A DNA stretch of 7,960 bases from Fidelibacterota bacterium SCGC AAA003-L08 (GCA_000405805.1 ASPJ01000041.1:1-7960); one strand, 5' to 3'; counted from the first letter of the stretch, positions 1 through 7,825 are shown. The notes: a model not told the origin generated them from the letters alone. Numbers and translations: made by a program.

Positions 1-1189
1 AGAATTAATAACACATAATCCTGACTTTACAATTATCAATGCATCGGATATTTCTAATGATAAATATAAGGAGCATGGATTAAACTCCGAGACTTTCGTT
101 ATATTTAATTTAGAGAGGAAAATAGCAATTATAGGTGGCACAGAATATGGAGGAGAGATGAAAAAGGGTATTTTCTCAGTTCTACACTATTATCTTCCTT
201 TAAGAGGAATATTGTCTATGCACTGTTCAGCAAATGTTGATAACGATGGTAAAAATGCTGCATTATTTTTTGGTTTAAGTGGTACAGGGAAGACAACACT
301 CTCTACTGATTCTAATCGCCCCTTGATTGGGGATGATGAACATGGGTGGTCAGATGATGGGATTTTTAATTTTGAAGGTGGTTGTTATGCGAAAACAATC
401 AATCTTGACAAAGAGGATGAACCCGATATATATAATGCAATTAGACATGGAGCAATGTTGGAAAATGTTGTAATGGATCCAATTACAAATAAAGTAGATT
501 TTAATGATGGAAGTAAAACTGAAAATACCCGTGTTTCTTACCCCTTAGATTATATTGAAAATTCTATTTTTGCAAAAGGCAGCCCAAGTATAGCAGGACA
601 TCCAGATACAATTATATTTTTAACTTGTGATGCATATGGAATTTTACCTCCAGTAGCAAAATTAGACATAGAACAATCAATGTATCATTTTATAAGTGGA
701 TATACAGCTAAAGTAGCAGGAACTGAGAGAGGAATTACAGAACCCCAGGCAACATTTTCCCCATGTTATGGAGGACCATTTTTAACATTACACCCATTAA
801 CATACGCGAAGCTATTGAAGGAGAAAATTGATAAATTCCAATCAAAGGTTTATCTAGTTAATACAGGATGGAATGGTGGATCTGCTCAATCAGGCGCTAA
901 AAGAATTAGCATTAAAAATACTCGATCTATTATAACCTCAATACTAAATGGATCTATAGAAAATTCTAAATATGAACGTGATGTTGTCTTTGGATTACAG
1001 ATACCTAAAACGTTAGATGGGATTGATTCTAAAATTCTTAATCCAAGAGAAGCTTGGAACAATAGAATTGAGTATGATGATCAATCAATAAAATTAGCCC
1101 AGCATTTTATTGATAATTTTAAAAAATATGGTAAAGATATTCAGTATTTAGAAGAAGCTGGCCCAACATTAGTTAAAACAGGATTATAA
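1..1189 (+). CDS. pckA: ATP-dependent phosphoenolpyruvate carboxykinase, 5'-truncated by window edge
   Basis: This enzyme converts oxaloacetate and ATP to phosphoenolpyruvate, CO2 and ADP in the cytoplasm, the entry step of gluconeogenesis. The frame is open from base 2 and ends with TAA at 1187-1189, giving 395 visible residues. Compared from memory with the 540-residue E. coli enzyme, about 150 N-terminal residues lie off the left edge. The ATG at 158 is an internal Met in the conserved YGGEMKKG motif and not a start. In visible-residue numbering: GGTEYGGEMKKG at 45-56 (substrate and metal-binding Tyr and Lys), the P-loop GLSGTGKTT at 91-99, and the family signature LIGDDEHGWSDDGIFN at 108-123. 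The segments GTERGITEP, VNTGWNGG and KRISIKNTR are also typical. All expected active-site motifs in the visible part are intact. metK follows after 4 bases, so the two are probably cotranscribed. The family assignment is essentially certain. Confidence 0.97.
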   Translation, partial: ELITHNPDFTIINASDISNDKYKEHGLNSETFVIFNLERKIAIIGGTEYGGEMKKGIFSVLHYYLPLRGILSMHCSANVDNDGKNAALFFGLSGTGKTTLSTDSNRPLIGDDEHGWSDDGIFNFEGGCYAKTINLDKEDEPDIYNAIRHGAMLENVVMDPITNKVDFNDGSKTENTRVSYPLDYIENSIFAKGSPSIAGHPDTIIFLTCDAYGILPPVAKLDIEQSMYHFISGYTAKVAGTERGITEPQATFSPCYGGPFLTLHPLTYAKLLKEKIDKFQSKVYLVNTGWNGGSAQSGAKRISIKNTRSIITSILNGSIENSKYERDVVFGLQIPKTLDGIDSKILNPREAWNNRIEYDDQSIKLAQHFIDNFKKYGKDIQYLEEAGPTLVKTGL

Positions 1190-1193
1190 ATTT

Positions 1194-2360
1194 ATGTCAA
1201 AGCAATTTTTATTTACATCAGAATCAGTAACAGAAGGACATCCAGATAAAGTTTGTGATCAAATCTCTGATGGAATTTTAGATGCAATATTAGAAAAAGA
1301 TAAGGATGCTAGGGTTGCATGTGAAACGCTCACAACGACTAATCTAGTCGTAGTTTCAGGTGAAATTACTACTAAAGATACTCCTGATTATGAAAGCATT
1401 ATTAGGCAATCTATTAAAGACATAGGGTATAATGATACAGAATATGGCTTCAATGCAGATACAGCTAATATTCAACTCCATATTCATAAGCAAAGTACGC
1501 ATATAGGTCAAGGAGTTGATACTGGAGGTGCAGGGGATCAAGGCTTAATGTTTGGATTTGCTTGCAATGAAACACCTGAACTGATGCCATTACCAATACA
1601 ACTGGCACATGGATTGTCAAAAAAATTAGCTGATGTCCGAAAAGAAGATAATGGTTTAAATTGGTTACTCCCAGATGGAAAATCTCAAGTTACTGTTTTA
1701 TATGATGGACATAAAGTTTTAAAAGTAACCAAAGTAGTTTTGGCTACTCAACATAGAGATATGACAGATATATATGATAATGATGAGAATGAATTAAATT
1801 TTATCAAAGAAGAAATGATAGACCATGTTATTCTACCTGTTTTAGAAGATTACAATATTGACTATGACCATAATTTTACTGTTAATGGCACAGGTAAATT
1901 TGTAACTGGAGGCCCTCATGGTGATACTGGACTTACAGGCAGAAAAATTATAGTTGATACTTATGGTGGATATGCTCGTCATGGTGGAGGAGCATTTTCT
2001 GGAAAGGACCCCTCAAAAGTTGATCGATCAGCTGCTTATATGGCTAGATATGTAGCAAAGAATATTGTAGCATCTAAAATTGCTGACAGATGTGAAGTTC
2101 AATTAGCATATGGTATAGGTGTTGCAGAACCAGTATCAATATCAGTTGATACATTTAATACTGGAAAAATTAATGACAAAAAGATAACTGAAGCAATTAA
2201 ATCTGTTTATAGTTTTAAGCCATATGATATTATAGATAGACTTGATTTAAAATTACCTATTTATAAAAGACTAGCTGCTTATGGACATTTAGGAAGAGAT
2301 AATTGTCCCTGGGAAAAAATTGATTCGGCTGATGAAATATTAAATAAAATAAGGAATTGA
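1194..2360 (+). CDS. metK: S-adenosylmethionine synthase
   Basis: This cytoplasmic enzyme makes S-adenosylmethionine from methionine and ATP, releasing phosphate and pyrophosphate; it usually acts as a tetramer needing Mg2+ and K+. The 388-residue protein is full length (E. coli MetK has 384). It starts with the typical FTSESVTEGHPDK, with the ATP-contacting His at residue 16. It carries both family signatures, GAGDQGLMFGF (112-122) and GGGAFSGKD (264-272), followed by PSKVDRSAAY, and ends with the usual GHLGRDNCPWEK segment. The active-site loop before GAGDQG is short (GVDTG), compared with the longer E. coli loop as I recall it. The ATG at 1194 has an AGGA at 1180-1183, 10 bases upstream, inside the end of pckA. 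Its TGA stop overlaps a TTG codon at 2357, and ahcY follows directly, so production and recycling of the methyl donor are linked. Confidence 0.98.
   Translation: MSKQFLFTSESVTEGHPDKVCDQISDGILDAILEKDKDARVACETLTTTNLVVVSGEITTKDTPDYESIIRQSIKDIGYNDTEYGFNADTANIQLHIHKQSTHIGQGVDTGGAGDQGLMFGFACNETPELMPLPIQLAHGLSKKLADVRKEDNGLNWLLPDGKSQVTVLYDGHKVLKVTKVVLATQHRDMTDIYDNDENELNFIKEEMIDHVILPVLEDYNIDYDHNFTVNGTGKFVTGGPHGDTGLTGRKIIVDTYGGYARHGGGAFSGKDPSKVDRSAAYMARYVAKNIVASKIADRCEVQLAYGIGVAEPVSISVDTFNTGKINDKKITEAIKSVYSFKPYDIIDRLDLKLPIYKRLAAYGHLGRDNCPWEKIDSADEILNKIRN
2351..2355 (+). promoter_or_regulatory. Ribosome binding site of ahcY, deciding its start
   Basis: AAGGA lies inside the last codons of metK. It is only 1 base from the TTG at 2357, too close to serve it, but 10 bases from the in-frame TTG at 2366. 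The second TTG is therefore the likelier start. No in-frame ATG or GTG is near. Confidence 0.6.
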
Positions 2361-2365
2361 TAGTT

Positions 2366-3676
2366 TTGAATGAAAATATTGATAGTAAATTAGATTATAA
2401 AGTTGCTGATATTAGTTTAGCTGATTTTGGTGATAAAGAAATATTATTGGCCGAAAATGAGATGCCAGGTTTAATTGCAATCAGAGAAAAATATAAGAAT
2501 ACATTACCCTTAAAAGGAGCAAGAATTACAGGCTGTATACATATGACTATTCAAACAGCTGTATTAATTGAAACACTCATTGAACTTGGAGCAGAAGTTC
2601 GATGGTCATCATGCAATATATATTCTACTCAAGATCATGCAGCTGCAGCAATTGCAGCTAAAGGAATACCTGTTTTTGCATGGAAAGGTGAAACTGAGGA
2701 TGAATACTGGGAATGTATTGAAAAAACTTTATTATTTTCTGATGGGAAAGGCCCAAATTTACTCTTAGATGATGGTGGCGATTTAACACTTCATATTTTA
2801 GAAAAAAGAAAAGATTTAATCCCAGATATAAAAGGAGTTTCGGAAGAAACAACAACAGGAGTACATCGATTATATCAATTAATGGAAAATAATAAATTGC
2901 CTTTTCCTGCTATAAATGTAAATGATTCAGTTACTAAATCTAAATTTGATAATAAGTATGGATGTAGAGAATCACTCGTTGATGGTATTAAAAGAGCGAC
3001 TGATATTATGTTAGCAGGTAAAAAAGTAGTCATTTGTGGATATGGTGATGTTGGAAAAGGTTGTGCGCAATCAATGGTTGGTTATGGGGCACAGGTTTAT
3101 ATCACTGAAATAGATCCAATATGTGCGTTGCAGGCTGCAATGGAGGGGTTTTCAGTAGTCACAATGGATGATATATGTGATAGTGGAGATATTTTTGTTA
3201 CAGCCACTGGTAATTACAATGTGATAGATGGTGCACACATGGAAAAAATGAAGAACAATGCTATACTATGTAATATAGGCCACTTTGATGATGAAATTAA
3301 TGTAGCATATTTAGAGGGTAATCCTGATATACATGAGATCAATATAAAACCTCAGGTAGATCAGTTTAAATTTAAAGATGGAAAATCAATCATCTTGCTA
3401 TCTCGAGGCAGGTTGGTTAACTTAGGAAATGCTACAGGTCATCCTTCCTTTGTAATGTCAACTTCATTTACAAATCAAGTTCTTGCACAGATTGATTTGT
3501 GGAATGGAGATGTCTTGGATGGAGTCAATGTCCTATCTAAAGATTTAGATGAAGAAGTAGCACGGTTGCATTTAGATCATTTAGGAGCTAAACTAACAGT
3601 TATGTCTAAAGAACAATCTGAATATACGGGTATTAAAAAACAAGGACCATTTAAAACAGATCAATATCGATATTAG
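2366..3676 (+). CDS. ahcY: S-adenosylhomocysteine hydrolase (adenosylhomocysteinase)
   Basis: This NAD-dependent cytoplasmic enzyme reversibly splits S-adenosylhomocysteine into adenosine and homocysteine, relieving product inhibition of methyltransferases. From the TTG at 2366 the protein has 436 residues, close to the 432 of the human enzyme. Motifs in order: YKVADISLADFG near the N-terminus, SCNIYSTQDHAAAAI (82-96, first family signature), DDGGDLT, EETTTGVHRLYQ, SVTKSKFDNKYGCRES with the catalytic Lys/Asp pair, GKKVVICGYGDVGKGCA (NAD-binding second signature, 218-234), and GRLVNLGNATGHPSFVMS. The C-terminus KTDQYRY supplies the Lys and Tyr that reach the neighbouring subunit's NAD in known structures. 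All key residues are present. A TTG at 2357, overlapping the metK stop, would add three residues but has no usable ribosome binding site. The gene is tightly linked to metK, forming half of the activated-methyl cycle. Confidence 0.97.
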   Translation: MNENIDSKLDYKVADISLADFGDKEILLAENEMPGLIAIREKYKNTLPLKGARITGCIHMTIQTAVLIETLIELGAEVRWSSCNIYSTQDHAAAAIAAKGIPVFAWKGETEDEYWECIEKTLLFSDGKGPNLLLDDGGDLTLHILEKRKDLIPDIKGVSEETTTGVHRLYQLMENNKLPFPAINVNDSVTKSKFDNKYGCRESLVDGIKRATDIMLAGKKVVICGYGDVGKGCAQSMVGYGAQVYITEIDPICALQAAMEGFSVVTMDDICDSGDIFVTATGNYNVIDGAHMEKMKNNAILCNIGHFDDEINVAYLEGNPDIHEINIKPQVDQFKFKDGKSIILLSRGRLVNLGNATGHPSFVMSTSFTNQVLAQIDLWNGDVLDGVNVLSKDLDEEVARLHLDHLGAKLTVMSKEQSEYTGIKKQGPFKTDQYRY

Positions 3677-3678
3677 TA

Positions 3679-3693
3679 GAGATTATCATTATT
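3679..3693 (+). promoter_or_regulatory. Candidate initiation region with ATT start codon
   Basis: The weak Shine-Dalgarno-like TAGAG (3677-3681) follows the ahcY stop (3674-3676) and lies 9 bases before the ATT at 3691. From that ATT the frame reads as a well-formed lipoprotein signal peptide. ATT at 3682, 3688 or 3700 are alternatives. No ATG, GTG or TTG occurs in any plus-strand frame between 3605 and 3745, so the start cannot be canonical unless the sequence holds an error. Confidence 0.5.
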
Positions 3694-6390
3694 AAGTTCA
3701 TTAAACATATTAAATTAATATTTCTTCTACTCCTTATTAATAACTGTGATATTGAATATCCTGAAAAATGGGAGTCCCCAACTTGGGAGCTGCCTTTAAC
3801 TATTCCACTGATAGATCAAATTTATAGTGTTTCTGATATCAGTAGCGATGATAATCAAATTGGCATAGACACCCTTTCTCAGACATTTGTAATCAGTGCA
3901 GAAACTACACTTCTGGATAGTAGTGAAATTAAAATTGAAGAATCTTTTTTTCTTATTCCTGGCACAGCCCCTGTTTCAGAAGAAGTATCATTTAATATCT
4001 CATCTGAAGGGTTTGCAATTCCTGAATTTGACATAGACCCTATAACTCTAAGTTCACTAGCAGGTAATACTGAAATAGGTGACTGCTTGCCCTATGCTTT
4101 TTTAGATAGCTATGATGAGACAATAACACTAGACGAAATACCTATAACCGAAGGTTTAGAAGATTTATCAGAATATATCATAAGTGTAGACTATTTGCGA
4201 ATTAAATCAGGAGAATTGACATTGGAGGTCGATAATCAATTCCCTTTTGATATTGCTATGTTAGAAATTTCATTTAATGATGAAAACAATGAAGACTGGG
4301 AAACATTGGCGCTGGAAAACATATCATCAGGAAATAGTGATTTAGTAACTGCCGATTTAATGCAATCACCTGATGTTGAAGATGAAGCTAGGCAACTTCC
4401 ATCAACTATTATGCCTGGGAATTCTATTGTAATAAATGATGATGGTAGTGATGTCCCTAATGGAGAATGTAAGATTTATATTCCAAGCGATTCACCTTCT
4501 AATCCTATAGAAGAAATAGATATATGTTTTGATGACTGTCTTAGTCAACCCATCCCTATAGATGAAGTGTCATGTCCTATTCTTGATGGTGTATGGGATG
4601 CTGGTACATGCATGGCACCAATGACTGAAGACTACTGTAATCTTATTGATCCTGAAAACGATGGATTGGATTCTGATACATTTGGAGAGATTGATAACGA
4701 GTATGGAGTTGAAACAGATGATTTTAGAGTTATTTGGAATGATGGTGGTATTAATGGTAATGCTGATGCATGCTGGTTTTATCTTCCCGGTTGGATAACT
4801 AGCCCGGATGATCAGCTATCTATAGATATATCATTTGATAATATTGAAATGCATGATATGGTAGGGCATCTTGCTTATGAAAGTGAAACAACAACAACCC
4901 AATCTATAACTGTAGACGAATCAATATCATTGGTATCGGCGCATATTGAAGATATTAGCCATTCAGATACAAATAAAATCATAATGAATATTGAAAATGA
5001 GCTATTTACTCCGGTTGATATAGAATTATCGATCGAGAATATCTTGAATGAGCATGGACAACCATTTGTTTATCAAACAACGATAGATAAGGGTTCTTCT
5101 CTCAATACAGAAAGTGATGAGCCAATTGATTTATCTGATCATGAAATAAGAAATCCAAATCCGGGATTTCTTGAGGAATTAGTTATTAATAATAAAATCA
5201 GTTTTGATTCGGAAAATACTCAAATAGAATTTGGAAAAGAATATAAGCTAGATATTATAGAAATCTCTACAACACCGATGAAGTTTGATGAACTGTATGT
5301 ATATCTTAAGGACTTTACAACTCCACCCATAGATATGGCAAGTGTTCCTGCAGGCTTTGGTAATATTGGACTTCCAACATTACAATTTAATTTATTTATA
5401 TATAATGAAATAGATGCTCCTTTAACTCTTAATCTAGATTTAAGAGGTGTTACAGATGGCGCAAATCCAATAGAAATACATGTTGAACCTGAATTAAAAT
5501 TCCCAAATGGGTATGATGGAATTGATACTACAATAATTTCTATTTATTCTGATACCTTGGAAGTTCAGGGGAAAAACTTTACTGATTATTACCAGTTAGA
5601 GGCAAGGATAGAGACATTGTTTAGTAGGGATGAAATAGAAGTTAGTGGAAATGCTGTTTTAAATGGAGAAAGTTCATTGCAACCAGGAAAATCTTTTTGG
5701 GGTGATGTTGCAATTGAAGTGAGACCTTTAACCATAGTCTTCCCTGAAGATATTACATTTTCTCCTCAAGAGAATACTCAGTTATCATTAGATCAGAATA
5801 CGCGAGAAAACATTGAAGATGGATTGATTGAGGCTGAATTGTTTATAGAAGTTGGTAATAGCATGCCTATTGGTGCAACTCTTAATATGCTCACGTCAGA
5901 CAAAAGTTTTTTCCCATTATGCTTTGATACATTAGTAACTGGAAATATCGATATACAAACAGTAAGTGATACATGCTTAACATTAATTGAGGAATGGTAT
6001 AATCCAGATTCAATTTATGTTAATCATGAAGAGAGTGGAGAAAATATTTATACAGAGTTTATTAATTCTTCTAGTTCTGATTCATCAGCATTCATTGGAA
6101 AATTAATAACTCTTGATCTTGGTATCCCAACTGATTTAGATGAGAACGGTTTTATTATGAATAAAGCGGTGACTTATAATAATATTCTGTTGGACACAAC
6201 TAGAATGAAATGGCTAACTTCAAATGATTTATTGTATATAGCTCCTATAATAAATAATGTCAGGACATCAATAGATACATTGCCGGGATATGTCACATTT
6301 CATACTATTGATTACTTGCAAATAAGATCATTTTTGACATTAGTTATGGATTCACAAATAATTACTGGAAGTGAAGATGCTGAAGAGTAA
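3691..6390 (+). CDS. Large predicted lipoprotein of unknown function, apparent ATT start
   Basis: I do not recognise a named family; the product resembles large lipoproteins common in FCB genomes. The frame is open from 3655 to the TAA at 6388-6390. Starting at the ATT (3691) gives about 899 residues. Residues 1-18 form a signal peptide with a basic N-region (Lys2, Lys5, His6, Lys8), a hydrophobic core (LIFLLLLI, 9-16) and NN before Cys19, the predicted lipidated residue. The mature start is acidic (CDIE), then SPTWELPLTIPLID at 29-42. The body is Asp/Glu-rich and beta-predicted. Four segments share a strand-Asn-Pro-strand pattern, near residues 175-194, 430-448, 563-584 and 712-732. Seven Cys cluster at 260-361 beside an Asp-rich stretch at 320-335. 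The first in-frame canonical codon, TTG at 4087, would remove the signal peptide and 132 residues, so I reject it. It is probably exported to the periplasm or cell surface, and its end overlaps the barrel gene. Confidence 0.8.
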   Translation: MKFIKHIKLIFLLLLINNCDIEYPEKWESPTWELPLTIPLIDQIYSVSDISSDDNQIGIDTLSQTFVISAETTLLDSSEIKIEESFFLIPGTAPVSEEVSFNISSEGFAIPEFDIDPITLSSLAGNTEIGDCLPYAFLDSYDETITLDEIPITEGLEDLSEYIISVDYLRIKSGELTLEVDNQFPFDIAMLEISFNDENNEDWETLALENISSGNSDLVTADLMQSPDVEDEARQLPSTIMPGNSIVINDDGSDVPNGECKIYIPSDSPSNPIEEIDICFDDCLSQPIPIDEVSCPILDGVWDAGTCMAPMTEDYCNLIDPENDGLDSDTFGEIDNEYGVETDDFRVIWNDGGINGNADACWFYLPGWITSPDDQLSIDISFDNIEMHDMVGHLAYESETTTTQSITVDESISLVSAHIEDISHSDTNKIIMNIENELFTPVDIELSIENILNEHGQPFVYQTTIDKGSSLNTESDEPIDLSDHEIRNPNPGFLEELVINNKISFDSENTQIEFGKEYKLDIIEISTTPMKFDELYVYLKDFTTPPIDMASVPAGFGNIGLPTLQFNLFIYNEIDAPLTLNLDLRGVTDGANPIEIHVEPELKFPNGYDGIDTTIISIYSDTLEVQGKNFTDYYQLEARIETLFSRDEIEVSGNAVLNGESSLQPGKSFWGDVAIEVRPLTIVFPEDITFSPQENTQLSLDQNTRENIEDGLIEAELFIEVGNSMPIGATLNMLTSDKSFFPLCFDTLVTGNIDIQTVSDTCLTLIEEWYNPDSIYVNHEESGENIYTEFINSSSSDSSAFIGKLITLDLGIPTDLDENGFIMNKAVTYNNILLDTTRMKWLTSNDLLYIAPIINNVRTSIDTLPGYVTFHTIDYLQIRSFLTLVMDSQIITGSEDAEE
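6367..6371 (+). promoter_or_regulatory. Ribosome binding site of the beta-barrel gene, deciding its start
   Basis: GGAAG lies within the end of the lipoprotein gene. It sits 5 bases before the ATG at 6377 but overlaps the first base of the in-frame GTG at 6371, so the ATG is preferred. The position implies translational coupling to the upstream gene. Confidence 0.55.
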
Positions 6391-7825
6391 TATATTATTA
6401 ACTCTAATATGCCTCTCATTAGTTTCTGGGCAATATGACCAAGATGCAAGGATGCTTGGATTGTCTGGTGCATATACAAATATAGCAGAAGGATTTTCGT
6501 GTGTAGGAATTAATCCAGCAAATTTATCCTATGGATCTGATTTTTCTATGAATTTAGGATCTATCAATGCAAGTTTCTGGAATAATGCATTATCATTAGA
6601 TTTAATAAATACCCTTAATAATGCCAATATGATTGATTCTACATCAATCAATTATTATGATAAAGACAGATTGAAACCCCTGTTTGATGAAGGGGGTCTT
6701 GTTATAAATTCCGAGTTTAATCTACCTTTTCCAGTACTTAATTTATCTTACAAGAACTGGGCATTAACTTCAAGTTCTCATACATATACTGAGGTTGGAA
6801 TGCCTACGCTTTTACTTGATTTTATGTTTTTTGGAAATATTATAAATGAGAAGATGAACTTTGAGATTCCATTATTTATTCAATCGGTACAAGAAACTGG
6901 AATCACATATTCTAATCAATTTAAATCCATCCATCTAGGCGTAACAGCTAAGCATATTTTAGGTTATTATTATACTGATATTAATATGGTCGATTCGGCT
7001 TTCTTTATGACAGACACTTCAGCTTTTGATGGTAAAGGAGGATTTTTGCTTAAGCAGGGCATTGGAGGAAGTGGCTTTGGATTAGATCTTGGAATCCTTA
7101 CGGAACCTTTCCTGGATGGCTATCAGGTAGGGATGTCAATTACAAATATTTTTGGGGATATTAATTGGAAGCAAGATAGTCCATTTAGAGAATTGTTAGA
7201 GGAAAGTGTTCATGATTTTTTGCCTGAAGAAATGCAATTACATTCATCTGAATATTATTATTACTATTTTCTTATGGACTCAGTAAATGCTGTAAGTCTA
7301 TCTAATAGTGAATTTGATGATTTGTTTAGTAGTGATGGATATTCTGTTATAAAGGTTGAGTCATTAGATTATGTTGAAGGGTTTATTTATGAAGAGAGCC
7401 AGGTAGTTGAATTATCAGATAGTTCAGGCTTTTTAGTACCTTCTAAATATATTTCTGATAAACAACTTGATACTTTTTCAAATGACCCATTCACAACTCG
7501 ACACCCATCAGTGTTTAGGCTAGGTATATCTAGAAATTTTAACAATGATATGATTATTGCAATGGATCTTAGCACAGGTTTTTCTGCAACCTTAGGAAGC
7601 TATGATACATGGAGGATGAATCTAGGAACTGAAATAACCAGATTCAAACATTTTCCAATTAGATTTGGAATAGGATTAGGAGGAGGTAGAGGTGCAAGTT
7701 TAAGTGTAGGGTCAGGAATTTGGTATGGTCCTATACATTTTGATATAGGCTTGGCATACAAAAAAGGGTTGACAGTCAATTCCTCAAAAGGTTTAGATAT
7801 AGGTATTTCTCTCTCTATTCAATAG
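6377..7825 (+). CDS. Predicted outer-membrane beta-barrel protein, PorV/DUF5723-like
   Basis: The function is unknown; the sequence suggests an outer-membrane barrel. From the ATG at 6377 the product has 482 residues (a GTG at 6371 would add two). Residues 1-18 are a classical signal peptide (basic LKSN, then hydrophobic ILLTLICLSLV, then SG), probably cleaved before Gln19. The mature start QDARMLGLSGAYTNIAEG followed by GINPANLSYG matches the opening of PorV-like and DUF5723-like barrels of FCB bacteria. Alternating polar and hydrophobic strands follow. A less regular acidic segment at about residues 265-375, containing five consecutive Tyr, looks like a long loop. The C-terminus RFGIGLGGGRGASLSVGSG, WYGPIHFDIGLAY and LDIGISLSIQ reads as the closing strands. 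It ends in Gln rather than the aromatic residue common in barrels. The 14-base overlap with the lipoprotein gene suggests the two act together. The fold call is sound; the exact family is recalled, not searched. Confidence 0.8.
   Translation: MLKSNILLTLICLSLVSGQYDQDARMLGLSGAYTNIAEGFSCVGINPANLSYGSDFSMNLGSINASFWNNALSLDLINTLNNANMIDSTSINYYDKDRLKPLFDEGGLVINSEFNLPFPVLNLSYKNWALTSSSHTYTEVGMPTLLLDFMFFGNIINEKMNFEIPLFIQSVQETGITYSNQFKSIHLGVTAKHILGYYYTDINMVDSAFFMTDTSAFDGKGGFLLKQGIGGSGFGLDLGILTEPFLDGYQVGMSITNIFGDINWKQDSPFRELLEESVHDFLPEEMQLHSSEYYYYYFLMDSVNAVSLSNSEFDDLFSSDGYSVIKVESLDYVEGFIYEESQVVELSDSSGFLVPSKYISDKQLDTFSNDPFTTRHPSVFRLGISRNFNNDMIIAMDLSTGFSATLGSYDTWRMNLGTEITRFKHFPIRFGIGLGGGRGASLSVGSGIWYGPIHFDIGLAYKKGLTVNSSKGLDIGISLSIQ

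Noticed and set aside
158..160. ATG at 158 as the pckA start
   Set aside because: It encodes the Met of the conserved YGGEMKKG active-site motif; the conserved sequence continues upstream to base 2.
1356..1541. Minus-strand open frame inside metK
   Set aside because: It lies wholly within a highly conserved gene on the other strand, has no recognisable protein features and is probably a shadow of metK coding.
2568..2855. Overlapping short open frames on both strands inside ahcY
   Set aside because: They are out of frame with a clear ahcY coding region and show low-complexity, gene-shadow composition.
4087..4089. TTG at 4087 as the start of the lipoprotein gene
   Set aside because: The frame is open for over 400 bases upstream and encodes a signal peptide, a lipobox-like Cys and protein-like sequence; starting here would leave a secreted-looking protein with no export signal.
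6676..6697. ACCCC/GGGGT inverted repeat with a 12-base loop
   Set aside because: Only 5 base pairs, inside coding sequence (KPLFDEGG), with no following T-run; most likely chance.
7387..7575. Minus-strand open frame inside the barrel gene
   Set aside because: It is short, lies within a well-supported plus-strand gene, and has no ribosome binding site or domain that I can see.
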